A stretch of 64,000 nt of DNA from Longitalea luteola (GTDB taxonomy: Bacteria; Bacteroidota; Bacteroidia; Chitinophagales; Chitinophagaceae). Under the pieces are notes generated by a model. That model ran no database searches, had not been told where the DNA came from, and saw only the letters and a list, made by a program, of their open reading frames with translations. Shown piece after piece: positions 16,640 through 26,546 of the stretch (the first letter of the stretch is position 1; the number at the start of each line of letters is the position of its first letter). A program made the translations under genes and the position numbers. Where the stretch lies: positions 868,001 through 932,000 of the forward strand of contig NZ_JAFIQX010000001.1 of assembly GCF_017356035.1 (NCBI RefSeq). The letters are read 5' to 3'.

Positions 16640-17026
16640 ATTTCTTGGATCTGGGTTCTTAATTTATAGTTGCTTGTTTCGGTTCTGCATCTTACCGGTT
16701 TGGCTTTCTGCATTTCATTCACATCAGCTAATTATCACATCATCACATTAACCACATGCCAGTTTATAGTCAGGTGATTTGCAATATACTATAAGGGAAT
16801 TGGATCTGCATGCGTTTGTTTTCGATACAGGAACCGTCCGGTTTTGATACAGGTGAATGGTCAATGGTCAATGGTGAATGGTCAATGGTGAATAGCTCGC
16901 GAAATTTTGAAACTAATAACCAAGCTTGCGCCGTCGTAAACTCATTGCCTATTGCATTTCAACCTCTATTCCATTATCACTTATCACATTATCACATTAT
17001 CAAATTATCACATTAGCTAATTAGCT
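16640..17026. repeat. Regulatory and repeat-filled gap, cassette copy 2
   Basis: It contains octads at about 16722-16755, the two 17-bp palindromes at 16813-16851, CAATGGT/GAATGGT heptads at about 16853-16893, a core AATAACCAAGCTTGCGCCG...TCATTGCC matching the one at 15890, and octads (ATTATCAC) at about 16973-17022. The octads end four bases before the stop codon of the permease gene. No gene is supported. Confidence 0.75.
16813..16851. promoter_or_regulatory. Two tandem 17-bp imperfect palindromes upstream of the ATPase
   Basis: CGTTTG-TTTTC-GATACA at 16813-16829 and CGTCCG-GTTTT-GATACA at 16835-16851 have a 22-bp start-to-start spacing, about two helical turns. They match the sites at 24427-24443 and 26720-26736. 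They lie about 174-212 bp upstream of the ATPase start, as expected for enhancer sites of the sigma-54 regulator at 26848. Confidence 0.5.
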
Positions 17027-19453
17027 TTATTCGGTCCTTAAACTCTTCACCGGGTTCATAAACGCTGCTTTGATCGTTTGAAAACTAACGGTAATGATCG
17101 CTATTCCGCCAGCAAGCAGTCCGGCCAATATAAACACCCACCAACTGATATGTGTGCGATAGGCAAAGTCCTGCAGCCAGCTGTACATTACCCACCAGGC
17201 CAGCGGGAAGGCAATGAGGGCAGCAATGATCACCAGTTTCAGAAAGTCTTTCGACAGCATGGCGGTAATGTTACTTACGGTAGCGCCCAGCACTTTCCTG
17301 ATGCCGATCTCTTTGGTGCGTTGCTCTGCGGCATAAGCGGCCAATCCGAACAAGCCCAAACAGGCGATCAATATAGCCAGCACCGAGAAGGAAATGGCTA
17401 TGGCGCCCATACGCTGTTCTGTACGGTACTGGTTATTGAAGTCTTCATCCATGAAGGTGAGATCGAAGGGAGCGCCCGGAGCTATCGCTTTGTATTTTTT
17501 TTCTATCTGACTTACCAGGTGAGGAATATCTTTACTTTTAATACGGAGCGCTACATTTCCCTGGTTATCTCCCAGCATTAACGCCAGGGGTGAAACATGC
17601 TGCCGCAGGCTGCTGAAATTAAAGTCCTTTACAATGCCAACGATATGCAGGGTAGAAACGTTTTCCGGGTGGTTAATATCCCTGATGAAATAAAGGTTTT
17701 TCCCAATGGGATCATCAAAGCCATACATTTTTGCGGCAGATTCGTTTATGATGATTGCGCTTGAGTCGGTTGGGAACTGTTTTGAAAAATTCCTGCCCGC
17801 CACCATTTCCATTCCGAGGGTAGGGATGTACTGATGATCCACATCCCAGGTTTGCATGGATACGGCTCTTTTTCGATCGAGGGTTGGGTCGGCAAATACG
17901 GGATTGTCGTTCCGCCAGCTATCTGTAGGCAGATAGCCTGTTATGGTAGCATTTTCAACGCCCGCTAATTTCACTACTTCCTCTCTGAAAACCCTGGCTT
18001 TGTTACCCAGCGGACTGCTATTATGGATTATCGCCACCTGATCCCGGTTGAACCCGGGTTTGTGTGATTGAATAAAATGAAGCTGTTTATAAATGACGAT
18101 GGTGGCAATGATAAGCACAATGGAGATCACAAACTGGAAAACGACCAGGCTGCTGCGTAACCAGCTTCTTTTAAAACCCCCGGCCAGCTTGCCTTTAATG
18201 ACCTGTATGGGTTTGAAAGACGAGAGGTAAAAAGCCGGGTAACTGCCGGCCAGCATACCGGTGATCAATACCAGCAGTAATAAAATAGGGATCAGCCAGG
18301 GGGTTGCCCGGAAATCTAATGTAATATTTTTTGCTGCCAGATCATTGAAGTAGGGGAGCATGGCAAAGGTAAGCAGCAGGGCCAGCACCAGCGCAATGCA
18401 ACTGATGAGCATACTTTCAGTAAGGAATTGCTTTACCAGGTTTGTCTTTAATGAACCCAATACCTTTCGCACTCCTACTTCGCGCGCCCGGTTCGCAGAA
18501 CGGGCTGTTGACAGGTTCATGAAATTTACGCAGGCAATAAGCAGGATGAAAAAAGCGATCGCCGAAAAAATATATACATACTGAATGCTGCTGTTGGCGC
18601 CCAGTTCGGCAACTTTATCAGAATGCAGGTGAATGCTGGTAAGAGGCATTAAAGAATGCTTTACATGGCTGCCGCTTTTTTTGAGATCGTCGAGGCTGGC
18701 CGACAGGAATTGCCGCACCTGTGGCCCTATATACTTTACCACCAGGGCGTCGAATTGCGCTTCGAGCTGTTTGGGATTGGCGCCTTCTTTCAAAACTACA
18801 TAGGTGTTGAAGTTGTTGCTTAACCAGTTGTTTCGCCGGCTTTCTTCCAGGGTAGCAAGCGATACAAAAATGTCGAAGTTGAAATGCGACTGCGGAGGGA
18901 TGTCTTTTATAACACCGGTGACCTTATAGGTATGCTGATTGTCGATCAGGATGCTTTTACCCACTGCCTGCGTGGTATTGAAATATTTACGCGCTGTGGT
19001 GGCAGTTAGTACGAGGCTGTTCGGCTCCTGTAAGGCTGTTTTGGCATCACCATCAAGCATGGGAAAGGTGAATACATCGAACAGGGTAGAATCTGCATAG
19101 ATCACCCTGTTCTCCTGCACGTTTTCATTGTCTTTTTTAAGCAGCAGACCACCGGCGCTTCTGAAACGCACGAACTGCTCTATCTGCGGAAAGTCTTTTT
19201 TGAGGGTTGGGCCCATAGGATCGGGCGTTACGGCAGAAATAAAGCGATTACCGGCAAATTTTATATCGGTATCTACCCGGTAGATGCGATCTGCTTTTTT
19301 ATGATACCGGTCATAATCCAGCTCATCGAGCACAAACAGCATAATGAGCAAACAGGTGGCCAGTCCAATGGCCAGTCCGATTATATTGATCGCCGAAAAG
19401 CCCTTGCTTTTCCAAAGTTTGCGTAAGGCGATCTTTAAATAACTTTTAAGCAT
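17027..19453 (-). CDS. FtsX/MacB-type ABC transporter permease (1 of 3)
   Basis: 808 residues with the Bacteroidota double-FtsX architecture. There is an N-terminal membrane helix (about 20-42, NIIGLAIGLATCLLIML), then a MacB-type periplasmic domain to about 280. A first FtsX domain (about 290-435, with ARSANRAREVGVRKVLGS) is followed by a second helix and periplasmic domain (about 437-680). The last FtsX domain (about 690-808, RTKEIGIRKVLGATVSN) ends NPVKSLRTE. It is expected to transmit mechanical force from a cytoplasmic ATPase to periplasmic or outer-membrane partners rather than form a classical pore. It is separated from permease 2 by 27 bp. Confidence 0.93.
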   Translation of the reverse strand: MLKSYLKIALRKLWKSKGFSAINIIGLAIGLATCLLIMLFVLDELDYDRYHKKADRIYRVDTDIKFAGNRFISAVTPDPMGPTLKKDFPQIEQFVRFRSAGGLLLKKDNENVQENRVIYADSTLFDVFTFPMLDGDAKTALQEPNSLVLTATTARKYFNTTQAVGKSILIDNQHTYKVTGVIKDIPPQSHFNFDIFVSLATLEESRRNNWLSNNFNTYVVLKEGANPKQLEAQFDALVVKYIGPQVRQFLSASLDDLKKSGSHVKHSLMPLTSIHLHSDKVAELGANSSIQYVYIFSAIAFFILLIACVNFMNLSTARSANRAREVGVRKVLGSLKTNLVKQFLTESMLISCIALVLALLLTFAMLPYFNDLAAKNITLDFRATPWLIPILLLLVLITGMLAGSYPAFYLSSFKPIQVIKGKLAGGFKRSWLRSSLVVFQFVISIVLIIATIVIYKQLHFIQSHKPGFNRDQVAIIHNSSPLGNKARVFREEVVKLAGVENATITGYLPTDSWRNDNPVFADPTLDRKRAVSMQTWDVDHQYIPTLGMEMVAGRNFSKQFPTDSSAIIINESAAKMYGFDDPIGKNLYFIRDINHPENVSTLHIVGIVKDFNFSSLRQHVSPLALMLGDNQGNVALRIKSKDIPHLVSQIEKKYKAIAPGAPFDLTFMDEDFNNQYRTEQRMGAIAISFSVLAILIACLGLFGLAAYAAEQRTKEIGIRKVLGATVSNITAMLSKDFLKLVIIAALIAFPLAWWVMYSWLQDFAYRTHISWWVFILAGLLAGGIAIITVSFQTIKAAFMNPVKSLRTE

Positions 19454-19480
19454 AGCTTTATTCTTACATTTTGAATGATC

Positions 19481-21874
19481 TTATTCAGTGCGCAAAGCTT
19501 TCACAGGATTGGATACCGCGGCTTTAAAGGCCTGGAAGCTGATGGTCAATATGGCGATCAGCAACGCCAGGATGCCTGCGGCAGCAAAGATCCACCAGCT
19601 GATGCTGGTACGGTACGCAAAATCATGTAACCATTTATGCATGAAATACCAGGCAACCGGCGCTGCAATAAAGAAAGAGATCACAACCAGCTTTAAGAAC
19701 TCTTTTGATAACAGGTTAATGATGTTCGACACGGATGCGCCCATTACTTTGCGGATACCGATCTCCCGGGTTCTTTGCATGGTGCTGTAGGAAGCCAGTC
19801 CCAGTAAGCCTAAACAGGAAATAAAGATGGCCAGCATAGCAAAGTTCAGAAAGAGACGGCCGAACCGCTCTTCATCGTGATACTGCCGGTTGAAAAATTC
19901 ATCGAGGAAATAATAGCTGAATGGCCGGTTGGGGATCACTGTTTTAAATTCCTTTTCAATGGCCGATATGGTTCTTGTTACATTCTCAGGATTAATTTTC
20001 ACCGATAGTAAACTAAAACGTGGCCATTCCACGCGCATCGACAGGGGTTTTATAGGTTGTTGCAGTGATTTATAATGAAAGTCTTTAATGACGCCGATGA
20101 TCTTTCCCTCATGACCCCATTGTTTGAATCGTCTGCCAATAGCCTGATCAGGTGTATGGTACCCCAGTAACCGTACTGCCGCTTCATTCAGAATGATGGC
20201 CTGGCTGGAATCTGTTTTGTGTTCCGGCGAGAATGGCCGGCCTGCAGCCATTTGTATATTGTACAGCGGAATATAATTAAAGTCAACAAAATACAGATCG
20301 AGGTTGGTGATCTGCAGATCGCCTTTGATATTTTCCAATTCCGAATAGGCGCCTGAATAAGCGCCGCCCGGTACGCTGGCCGATAAGGTAGTGGATCTTA
20401 CATTGGGTAAACGGCTTATTGCCTGTTGCAACGCTTCCCGGTTTTTATCGCCATCGGTGTCTATCACCAATACCTGATCTTTGTTGAAACCCAGGTTACG
20501 GTTACGCATATAGCTCATTTGTGAGTAAACTATAATGGTGCCGATGATCAATGCGGTGGAAATGGCGAATTGTGCAATTACAAGGCTTTTCCGTAAAATG
20601 CTTCCTTTGCTTCCGGTAGCAAACCGGCCTTTCAATACCTCAATGGGTTTAAATGCCGAAAGTACTAACGCGGGGTAAATACCGGCGAGCAGCCCGATCA
20701 CCATGCCGGCACCCAACAGCAAGAGCAACAAACTGCTATTTGTGAAAATGCCCTCACTGATGGTTTTGCCGGCAAGATGATTGAAAGAGGGCAGTAATAA
20801 CGCAGAAAGCGCCAATGTAAACAGGAAAGCGATAAAGCAGATGATCACCGATTCGCCGATGAACTGCCGCGCAAGTTGTGTTTTCACCGCACCGGCTACT
20901 TTACGTATTCCCACTTCCTTAGCCCTTTCTGTTGCCCTGGCTGTAGTAAGATTTATGAAGTTAATACAGGCAATAAAAAGGATAAATGCAGCTATGATTG
21001 AAAAAGTATAAACATTCTTAATGTTCCCCACTTTTTTACTTCCTATAGCTTCGCCACGGGTAGATTTCAGGTAAATATCTTTCAACTGTTCCAGTTTCAG
21101 GGTAACGAACATCTGTAACTGCTTCATTTCTTTGCCCGACCATTTTTCGAGGAAGGCCGGTAATTTCTTTTCCAGTGCCCGGGCATTGATGCCTGGCTTT
21201 AGGAGAATGTATGCCCATGGCGAATAATTACCCCACTGGTTATCCAGGTCCTGCGCCCATTTGGCCGTAATAGTGCTCATAGATACCAGCACATCGCCTT
21301 TTACCTGGGTATTATTCGGCATATCCTGCATGATACCCGTGATAGTGGCCGGCGCTGCATCGCCGGTCATCAAAAGGGTTTTGCCCATCGGGTCTTCTTT
21401 TCCAAAATATTTTTTGGCGGCTGTTTCTGAGAGCACCACGCTGAATGGTTCTTTCAATGCGGTGCGTGCATCGCCTTTGATCAATATGTAAGAAAATATG
21501 CTGAAGTAAGCCGAGTCGGCCCAAATGGCATTTGGTTCCTGAAATTTTACATCGCCTTTTCTAAATAATATCTGATCAGGTAATACCCGGGTATACGCTT
21601 CTACTTCAGAGAAATCGAGCTTCAGGTGTGGTCCTACAGGCCAGGCCGGACCGCTCGCCGGAATCGTTTCTGTAGGCGTTTTTATATCTGCCACGATCCG
21701 GTATATACGATCGGCTTTTGCATGAAAACGGTCATAACTCAATTCAAAGCGTACATACAGAAAGATCAGGAAACAGGCCGTCATGCCAACGGTTAAACCC
21801 ATAATATTGATAAAGGAGAAAACCCGGTGGCGCCAGAGATTCCTGAATGCGATCTTTAAATGATTTTTTATCAT
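19481..21874 (-). CDS. FtsX/MacB-type ABC transporter permease (2 of 3)
   Basis: 797 residues with the same layout as its neighbours: N-terminal IKNHLKIAFRNLWRHRVFS and first helix (21-41), two periplasmic domains, two FtsX domains (signatures RATERAKEVGIRKVAGAVKT and MQRTREIGIRKVMGASVSN), and C-terminus NPVKALRTE. It lies 20 bp from permease 3 and 27 bp from permease 1, so the three form one transcript read from about 24.3 kb. The periplasmic domains differ clearly from those of the other two, so the copies are diverged paralogues, not recent duplicates. Confidence 0.93.
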   Translation of the reverse strand: MIKNHLKIAFRNLWRHRVFSFINIMGLTVGMTACFLIFLYVRFELSYDRFHAKADRIYRIVADIKTPTETIPASGPAWPVGPHLKLDFSEVEAYTRVLPDQILFRKGDVKFQEPNAIWADSAYFSIFSYILIKGDARTALKEPFSVVLSETAAKKYFGKEDPMGKTLLMTGDAAPATITGIMQDMPNNTQVKGDVLVSMSTITAKWAQDLDNQWGNYSPWAYILLKPGINARALEKKLPAFLEKWSGKEMKQLQMFVTLKLEQLKDIYLKSTRGEAIGSKKVGNIKNVYTFSIIAAFILFIACINFINLTTARATERAKEVGIRKVAGAVKTQLARQFIGESVIICFIAFLFTLALSALLLPSFNHLAGKTISEGIFTNSSLLLLLLGAGMVIGLLAGIYPALVLSAFKPIEVLKGRFATGSKGSILRKSLVIAQFAISTALIIGTIIVYSQMSYMRNRNLGFNKDQVLVIDTDGDKNREALQQAISRLPNVRSTTLSASVPGGAYSGAYSELENIKGDLQITNLDLYFVDFNYIPLYNIQMAAGRPFSPEHKTDSSQAIILNEAAVRLLGYHTPDQAIGRRFKQWGHEGKIIGVIKDFHYKSLQQPIKPLSMRVEWPRFSLLSVKINPENVTRTISAIEKEFKTVIPNRPFSYYFLDEFFNRQYHDEERFGRLFLNFAMLAIFISCLGLLGLASYSTMQRTREIGIRKVMGASVSNIINLLSKEFLKLVVISFFIAAPVAWYFMHKWLHDFAYRTSISWWIFAAAGILALLIAILTISFQAFKAAVSNPVKALRTE

Positions 21875-21894
21875 GGCTATGAATGATTAATGCG

Positions 21895-24327
21895 TTATTC
21901 GGTCCGTAATGCTTTTACGGGGTTCGACAGCGCTGCTTTCACTGCCTGCACACTTACTGTGGTAACGGCCACGAACAGGGCAAACAATCCGGTAACCGCA
22001 AAAACCCACCACGTAATATTAATGCGCCAGGCATAGGCTTGCAACCAGTCATGCATCACATACCAGGCAAGGGGAGAAGCGATCACCAACGCTATGGCAA
22101 TGAGCTTTATAAACTCTTTCGACAACAAGGCCACTACATTGGTTACCGTGGCGCCCATTACTTTTCTGATGCCTATTTCCTTGGTCCGGTTCACCGCCGC
22201 CAGCGCTGCCAGTCCAAACAACCCCAAACAGGCCAGGAAAATAGAAATGCCGCCGGCCCAGCCTGCGATAGCGCTCCAGCGTTTTTCGTTCTTATAAAAA
22301 TTGTCAAACTTTTCATCCAGGAAGTGATATTCAAATGGTGCATCTGGCACCAGTTTTTTCCAGCTTGCATCGAGCAGGGCCAATTGCCTGCGGGGATCAC
22401 CGGCCTGCAATCTTACAAAGATGCGTGACGGTTGCAGGATTGCCGGACGGTAGAACATCTGCGGTCTTACTGTATGGGTAAGGTCTTCAAAATTGAAGTT
22501 GCGCGAAACGCCAATGATCGTTTTGGGAGCAGCATCGCCTTTGGCATTTTTGATCTGTTTACCCAATGACTTTTCGTTGGTTGTGCCTAATATCTGCTGT
22601 ACCATAGCTTCGTTCACTATCACTGCTCCCATGCTGTCTGATGCTATGGCGGGATCGAAATTTCTTCCGGCCACCAGCTGCATGCTCATGGTGTTGAGAA
22701 AATTATAATCGCCGGGATATGCAATAACCCCCTTCACTTTGCCAAGATAATCTGTAAAGCCCCAGCCCATTTGTCCTTCGCCCGATCCCAATCCCATTTC
22801 TGATGCCGTTACACTTACAATGCCGGTATGGGATTGGATAGCCTCTTTGAACAAAGGATAGATCTTTTTTGAATCGATCCCCTCCGCATTGATCATGACA
22901 ACGTTCTCTTTATTAAATCCGATATTCTTCGAACGGATGTACGATAGCTGCTGCAGAATGATGATGGTGGAAATGATCAAGCCAATTGATAATACAAACT
23001 GCAATGTTACAAGCGATCTTGTGAACAGGTTGGCGCCACCCACCCTGATCTTTTGCTTCAACACTTCAATGGGTTTGAATGATGATAACACCAGCGCGGG
23101 GTAACTACCCGCGAGCAAGGCCACCAATATGATAAGACCCATCAGCAACCAGGGGAGTTCGGGAAAACGGCTCGGGGAAAAGCTCAGCTTGCGGTCGGCC
23201 AATTGGTTGAACAAGGGCAGGAGCGTATAGGCGAGTATTAGTCCGGTAATGGCAGAAGCCACACTGAGCAGCAGCGATTCTGCGAGGAACTGTCCAATAA
23301 GTTGTGCTCGCCGGCTGCCCATTACTTTTCTAACGCCGATCTCTTTCGCGCGGCCTGCGGAACGGCCAATGGCCAACGTCGTAAAATTGATACAGGCGAT
23401 CAGTAATACGGCGCCGGCAATCGTGATCAGCAGCCAGATATTTTTTGGATCAATGCCGCCTTCTATTTGAGGGTTCGTATGTATATCCCGTATAGGTTGC
23501 AAGCGGAAGCTTGTCTGGATCTCCGGTTCTTTTTTTATTGCCTTCCTGCCTTTCTTACGGGGTCGCTGATCCTCGGGGTAATATTTTTTTCTGAACAGGT
23601 CAAGCCGGTTTTGTTCATACGCCAGCCGGCTGCCGGGCTTTAATTGCACGAACGCTTCCATGCCGATGGTCATATACCAGTCCTTATTACTTTGCTGCAC
23701 CTCGGGATGGTTGATTATACGCTCAAAACTGCACAGCAGGTCGAACTTTACAGATGAGTTGGCGGGAATATTTTCTGCAACGCCACTGATGGTATACGGT
23801 TCAAAGGCGCTATCAGTTTTTATTTGCAGGATCCTGCCAACTGCATTGACGGTGCCATACAATTGCAACGCCTTCTCTTTGGTAACAACAACCTGGTTCG
23901 GGTGCTGTAAAGCAGTTCGGGTACTGCCATATACCAAGGGAAAAGTGAAAACATGAAAGAACGGGGTATCGGCGTATGTGATGGAGGTATGGAAAACCTT
24001 GTTATCGGCTTTCATCAAGCAGCCGGCGCCTTTTAAGCGTACAGCGTATTCCACATCGGGAAAATCGCGTTTCATGGCTTCTGCCACCGGCGTATATGCG
24101 CCGCCAGCGCCGCCGGGTTCCCGGCCTTCGCCCTGCCACCATTCTACAATGCGGTAAATACGATCGGCATTTGTATGGAACCGGTCATAGCTGAACTCAT
24201 GTACGGCGTATAACAGGAACAAACTGAAGCAGGCAATGCCTACCGACAAACCGAAGGTGTTGATACCCGTGAGCACTTTCTGTTGCGCCAGGTTACGAAA
24301 AGCGACCTTGATGTAATGTTTGATCAT
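21895..24327 (-). CDS. FtsX/MacB-type ABC transporter permease (3 of 3)
   Basis: 810 residues and the first gene of the permease run. It has an N-terminal helix (about 22-42), two periplasmic domains, and FtsX domains with RSAGRAKEIGVRKVMGSRRA and RTKEIGIRKVMGATVTN, ending NPVKALRTE. A Lys/Arg-rich insert (RPRKKGRKAIKKEPE, about 250-264) in the first periplasmic domain is absent from the sisters. Upstream, at 24427-24443, is one copy of the 17-bp palindrome shared with the other transcription units of the cluster. Confidence 0.93.
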   Translation of the reverse strand: MIKHYIKVAFRNLAQQKVLTGINTFGLSVGIACFSLFLLYAVHEFSYDRFHTNADRIYRIVEWWQGEGREPGGAGGAYTPVAEAMKRDFPDVEYAVRLKGAGCLMKADNKVFHTSITYADTPFFHVFTFPLVYGSTRTALQHPNQVVVTKEKALQLYGTVNAVGRILQIKTDSAFEPYTISGVAENIPANSSVKFDLLCSFERIINHPEVQQSNKDWYMTIGMEAFVQLKPGSRLAYEQNRLDLFRKKYYPEDQRPRKKGRKAIKKEPEIQTSFRLQPIRDIHTNPQIEGGIDPKNIWLLITIAGAVLLIACINFTTLAIGRSAGRAKEIGVRKVMGSRRAQLIGQFLAESLLLSVASAITGLILAYTLLPLFNQLADRKLSFSPSRFPELPWLLMGLIILVALLAGSYPALVLSSFKPIEVLKQKIRVGGANLFTRSLVTLQFVLSIGLIISTIIILQQLSYIRSKNIGFNKENVVMINAEGIDSKKIYPLFKEAIQSHTGIVSVTASEMGLGSGEGQMGWGFTDYLGKVKGVIAYPGDYNFLNTMSMQLVAGRNFDPAIASDSMGAVIVNEAMVQQILGTTNEKSLGKQIKNAKGDAAPKTIIGVSRNFNFEDLTHTVRPQMFYRPAILQPSRIFVRLQAGDPRRQLALLDASWKKLVPDAPFEYHFLDEKFDNFYKNEKRWSAIAGWAGGISIFLACLGLFGLAALAAVNRTKEIGIRKVMGATVTNVVALLSKEFIKLIAIALVIASPLAWYVMHDWLQAYAWRINITWWVFAVTGLFALFVAVTTVSVQAVKAALSNPVKALRTE

Positions 24328-24426
24328 GACGGCTGTTTTGCCAGAATTGTACCGGGTTCACAGTTATTGAATGTCAATAGCTTTTATATAGTGATCTACG
24401 AACTTGTTCGTTAACGTTACAGCCGG

Positions 24427-24443
24427 TGTTCGCTTTTGGTACA
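24427..24443. promoter_or_regulatory. 17-bp imperfect palindrome upstream of permease 3
   Basis: TGTTCG-CTTTT-GGTACA lies 100 bp before the start codon at 24327. It belongs to the same motif family as 16813, 16835 and 26720. Confidence 0.5.
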
Positions 24444-24514
24444 TGATAAATCAACAGGCATGGACAATAGGCTATTGGCAAAAGATCGACGTGCCGATGA
24501 AACGGGCTCATATT

Positions 24515-24554
24515 TAATAGCACATTGGCACATCAGCTGATTAGCTAATTGAGC
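24515..24554. repeat. Octad array at the 3' end of the second ATPase gene
   Basis: Reading in the direction of the ATPase gene, the stop codon is followed by GCTCAATTAGCTAATCAGCT and GATGTGCCAATGTGCT, in 8-base words of the GCTAATNN type. Confidence 0.65.
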
Positions 24555-25232
24555 TTATACCATGATGTTCTCGAGCACCGTTTGTCCGTCGAGCATACGA
24601 ATGATGCGATGGCTGTAGCGGGCATCGTGTTCACTGTGCGTAACCATGATGATGGTGGTGCCCTGTTCGTTGAGGTCGGTAAGCAGGGTCATTACTTCGT
24701 TACCATTGCTGGAGTCGAGGTTACCGGTAGGCTCATCCGCCAGAATCAGCTTGGGATTATTCACTACGGCGCGCGCTACGGCAACACGTTGCTGCTGACC
24801 ACCGCTCAGTTGTTGGGGATAGTGATTGCGGCGGTGCATGATCTGCATTTTATCCAGCACTTCTTCCACGCGCTTTTTGCGTTCTCCCGATTTTACCCCG
24901 GTATAGATGAGCGGCAACTCTACATTTTCGAAAACGGTGAGTTCATCGATGAGGTTAAAGCTTTGGAAAACGAAGCCGATGTTGTGTTTGCGCAGTTCGG
25001 CCCTTTTGCGCTCGTTAAAATGAGCTACTTCAATATTGTTGAAGAGGAAGCTGCCGTTATCGGGGTCGTCTAACAAACCCAAGATGTTCAACAGGGTCGA
25101 TTTGCCACAACCCGATGGGCCCATGATGGCTACAAATTCGCCTTCCTTAACATCTATGGAAATTTTATTCAATGCCACCGTTTCAACCTCTTCCGTGCGA
25201 TAGATTTTTTCGAGATCCCGGATCTTTATCAT
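24555..25232 (-). CDS. ABC transporter ATP-binding protein, MacB/LolD type (canonical)
   Basis: 225 residues. Walker A GPSGCGKSTLL (38-48), Q-loop VFQSFNL, signature LSGGQQQRVAVARA, Walker [14 protein letters not shown] and switch His VTHSEHD are all intact. It lies 57 bp after the HlyD adaptor gene, so the adaptor and ATPase are probably one transcript. It is expected to energise the FtsX permeases and is the more likely of the two ATPases to drive turnover. Confidence 0.95.
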   Translation of the reverse strand: MIKIRDLEKIYRTEEVETVALNKISIDVKEGEFVAIMGPSGCGKSTLLNILGLLDDPDNGSFLFNNIEVAHFNERKRAELRKHNIGFVFQSFNLIDELTVFENVELPLIYTGVKSGERKKRVEEVLDKMQIMHRRNHYPQQLSGGQQQRVAVARAVVNNPKLILADEPTGNLDSSNGNEVMTLLTDLNEQGTTIIMVTHSEHDARYSHRIIRMLDGQTVLENIMV

Positions 25233-25289
25233 GTGATGTATGATTTGATTTGTTGTTTAGAAATTTTTGGTGAAATAATGAATGCGGAA

Positions 25290-26546
25290 TCATTCCTTCT
25301 TCAACACCAGTTCCTGCATATTACCATAATTTTCATAACTGGAAGTAACTACTTTATCACCGGGTTTCAATCCTTCCAGCACTTCATAATAATCGGGGTT
25401 CTGACGGCCCAGCTGGATGTCGGCTTTATAAGCTGTTTTTCCATCTTCACTTACTTTAAAGATCCAGTTGCCACCGGTGGTTTGGTAGAAACCGCCTTTG
25501 GATACCAGCACTGCCTGTGTTTCATCGCTCAGCGCCAGTAATACCTGCAGGGTTTGCCCTCTGCGGATATTCTGCGGCACTTCGCCTACGAACTCCATGT
25601 CCACCTGGAAACGGCCGTTCACTACCTGGGTATATACTTTCTTTATCTTGAGTTTATAGTCTTTGTTCGACAGTGTAAACTTGGCGGTCAGGCCGGTAAA
25701 AACGTTGGTGATATAATGTTCGTCAATATCGGCCCTGATCTTGAAGCCACTGGTAGCATCAATTTGCCCCAGCCGTGTACCGGCGCTGATGTTCTGGCCT
25801 ATTTCTGCATCAAAAGAGGTTAGCTGACCGGCAATAGGCGATTTAACAATGAGGTCGCCTACTTTTTTCTTCATAAGGTCGAGCGCTTTTTTCATGTTCA
25901 GGTACGACTGTTCCTGTTGCTGCAGCTGGATCCTGTTGGTAGCTGAATCCTGCCGCATAATGTCCTCTGTTAGTTTCTTACGGCGCAGCTGGTATTGGTA
26001 GGTATTTTCCGCCTGCTGGTATTCCTGTGTGCCGATCACCTTCTGGGCAACCAGTTTCTTATTAAGGTTATAAACGCGTTCTGCTTCTTTCAGCGCATTG
26101 TCTACTTCCGCCATCTGGTTCAGGCGGGAAACAGTATTCTGCTGGGCATTGTTGCGGGCTATCTGCATTTGGGTTAATACGTTGAATACACTGGTTTCCT
26201 GGTTGGCCAGGCTTAGCTCCAGGTCGGGATTGCTTAACCGGAGGATGGGCTGGCCTTCCTTCATCATGGTGCCGTCCTCAACAAATTTCTCTTCCACCCG
26301 GCCACCTTCCTGAGCATCCAGATAAATAGAAGTTTGTGGTAATACGATGCCATTGATGGGTATGGTTACCTGGAATGGCCCTTTTCTTACTTCACTGATG
26401 GTGATGCGCTCGGTGTCTACATTCAGCCGGCTTTTGCCGGAAGTAAAATAAAAACTGCCCAGGATCAGTAACGCGATCGCTGAAATGCCTGCAATGGTTA
26501 TAATGCGTTTTGGGGTCCACGTTTTTTTAGCGATAACTCTATCCAC
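25290..26546 (-). CDS. HlyD/MacA-type periplasmic adaptor
   Basis: 418 residues from GTG 26546 (DRVIAKKTWTPKR...). The frame is open to 26627 but that extension is Pro/Thr-rich and unlikely. One N-terminal membrane helix (about 14-34, IITIAGISAIALLILGSFYF) is followed by a barrel-sandwich half-motif (GIVLPQTSIYLDAQEGGRV) and a long alpha-helical hairpin (about 100-215, Gln/Asn/Leu rich). The return lipoyl half is IVKSPIAGQLTSFDAEIGQN, followed by beta-barrel and membrane-proximal domains. It bridges the inner-membrane FtsX complex to TolC. It is divergent from the sigma-54 regulator, and a 17-bp palindrome lies in the shared region. Confidence 0.93.
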   Translation of the reverse strand: MDRVIAKKTWTPKRIITIAGISAIALLILGSFYFTSGKSRLNVDTERITISEVRKGPFQVTIPINGIVLPQTSIYLDAQEGGRVEEKFVEDGTMMKEGQPILRLSNPDLELSLANQETSVFNVLTQMQIARNNAQQNTVSRLNQMAEVDNALKEAERVYNLNKKLVAQKVIGTQEYQQAENTYQYQLRRKKLTEDIMRQDSATNRIQLQQQEQSYLNMKKALDLMKKKVGDLIVKSPIAGQLTSFDAEIGQNISAGTRLGQIDATSGFKIRADIDEHYITNVFTGLTAKFTLSNKDYKLKIKKVYTQVVNGRFQVDMEFVGEVPQNIRRGQTLQVLLALSDETQAVLVSKGGFYQTTGGNWIFKVSEDGKTAYKADIQLGRQNPDYYEVLEGLKPGDKVVTSSYENYGNMQELVLKKE

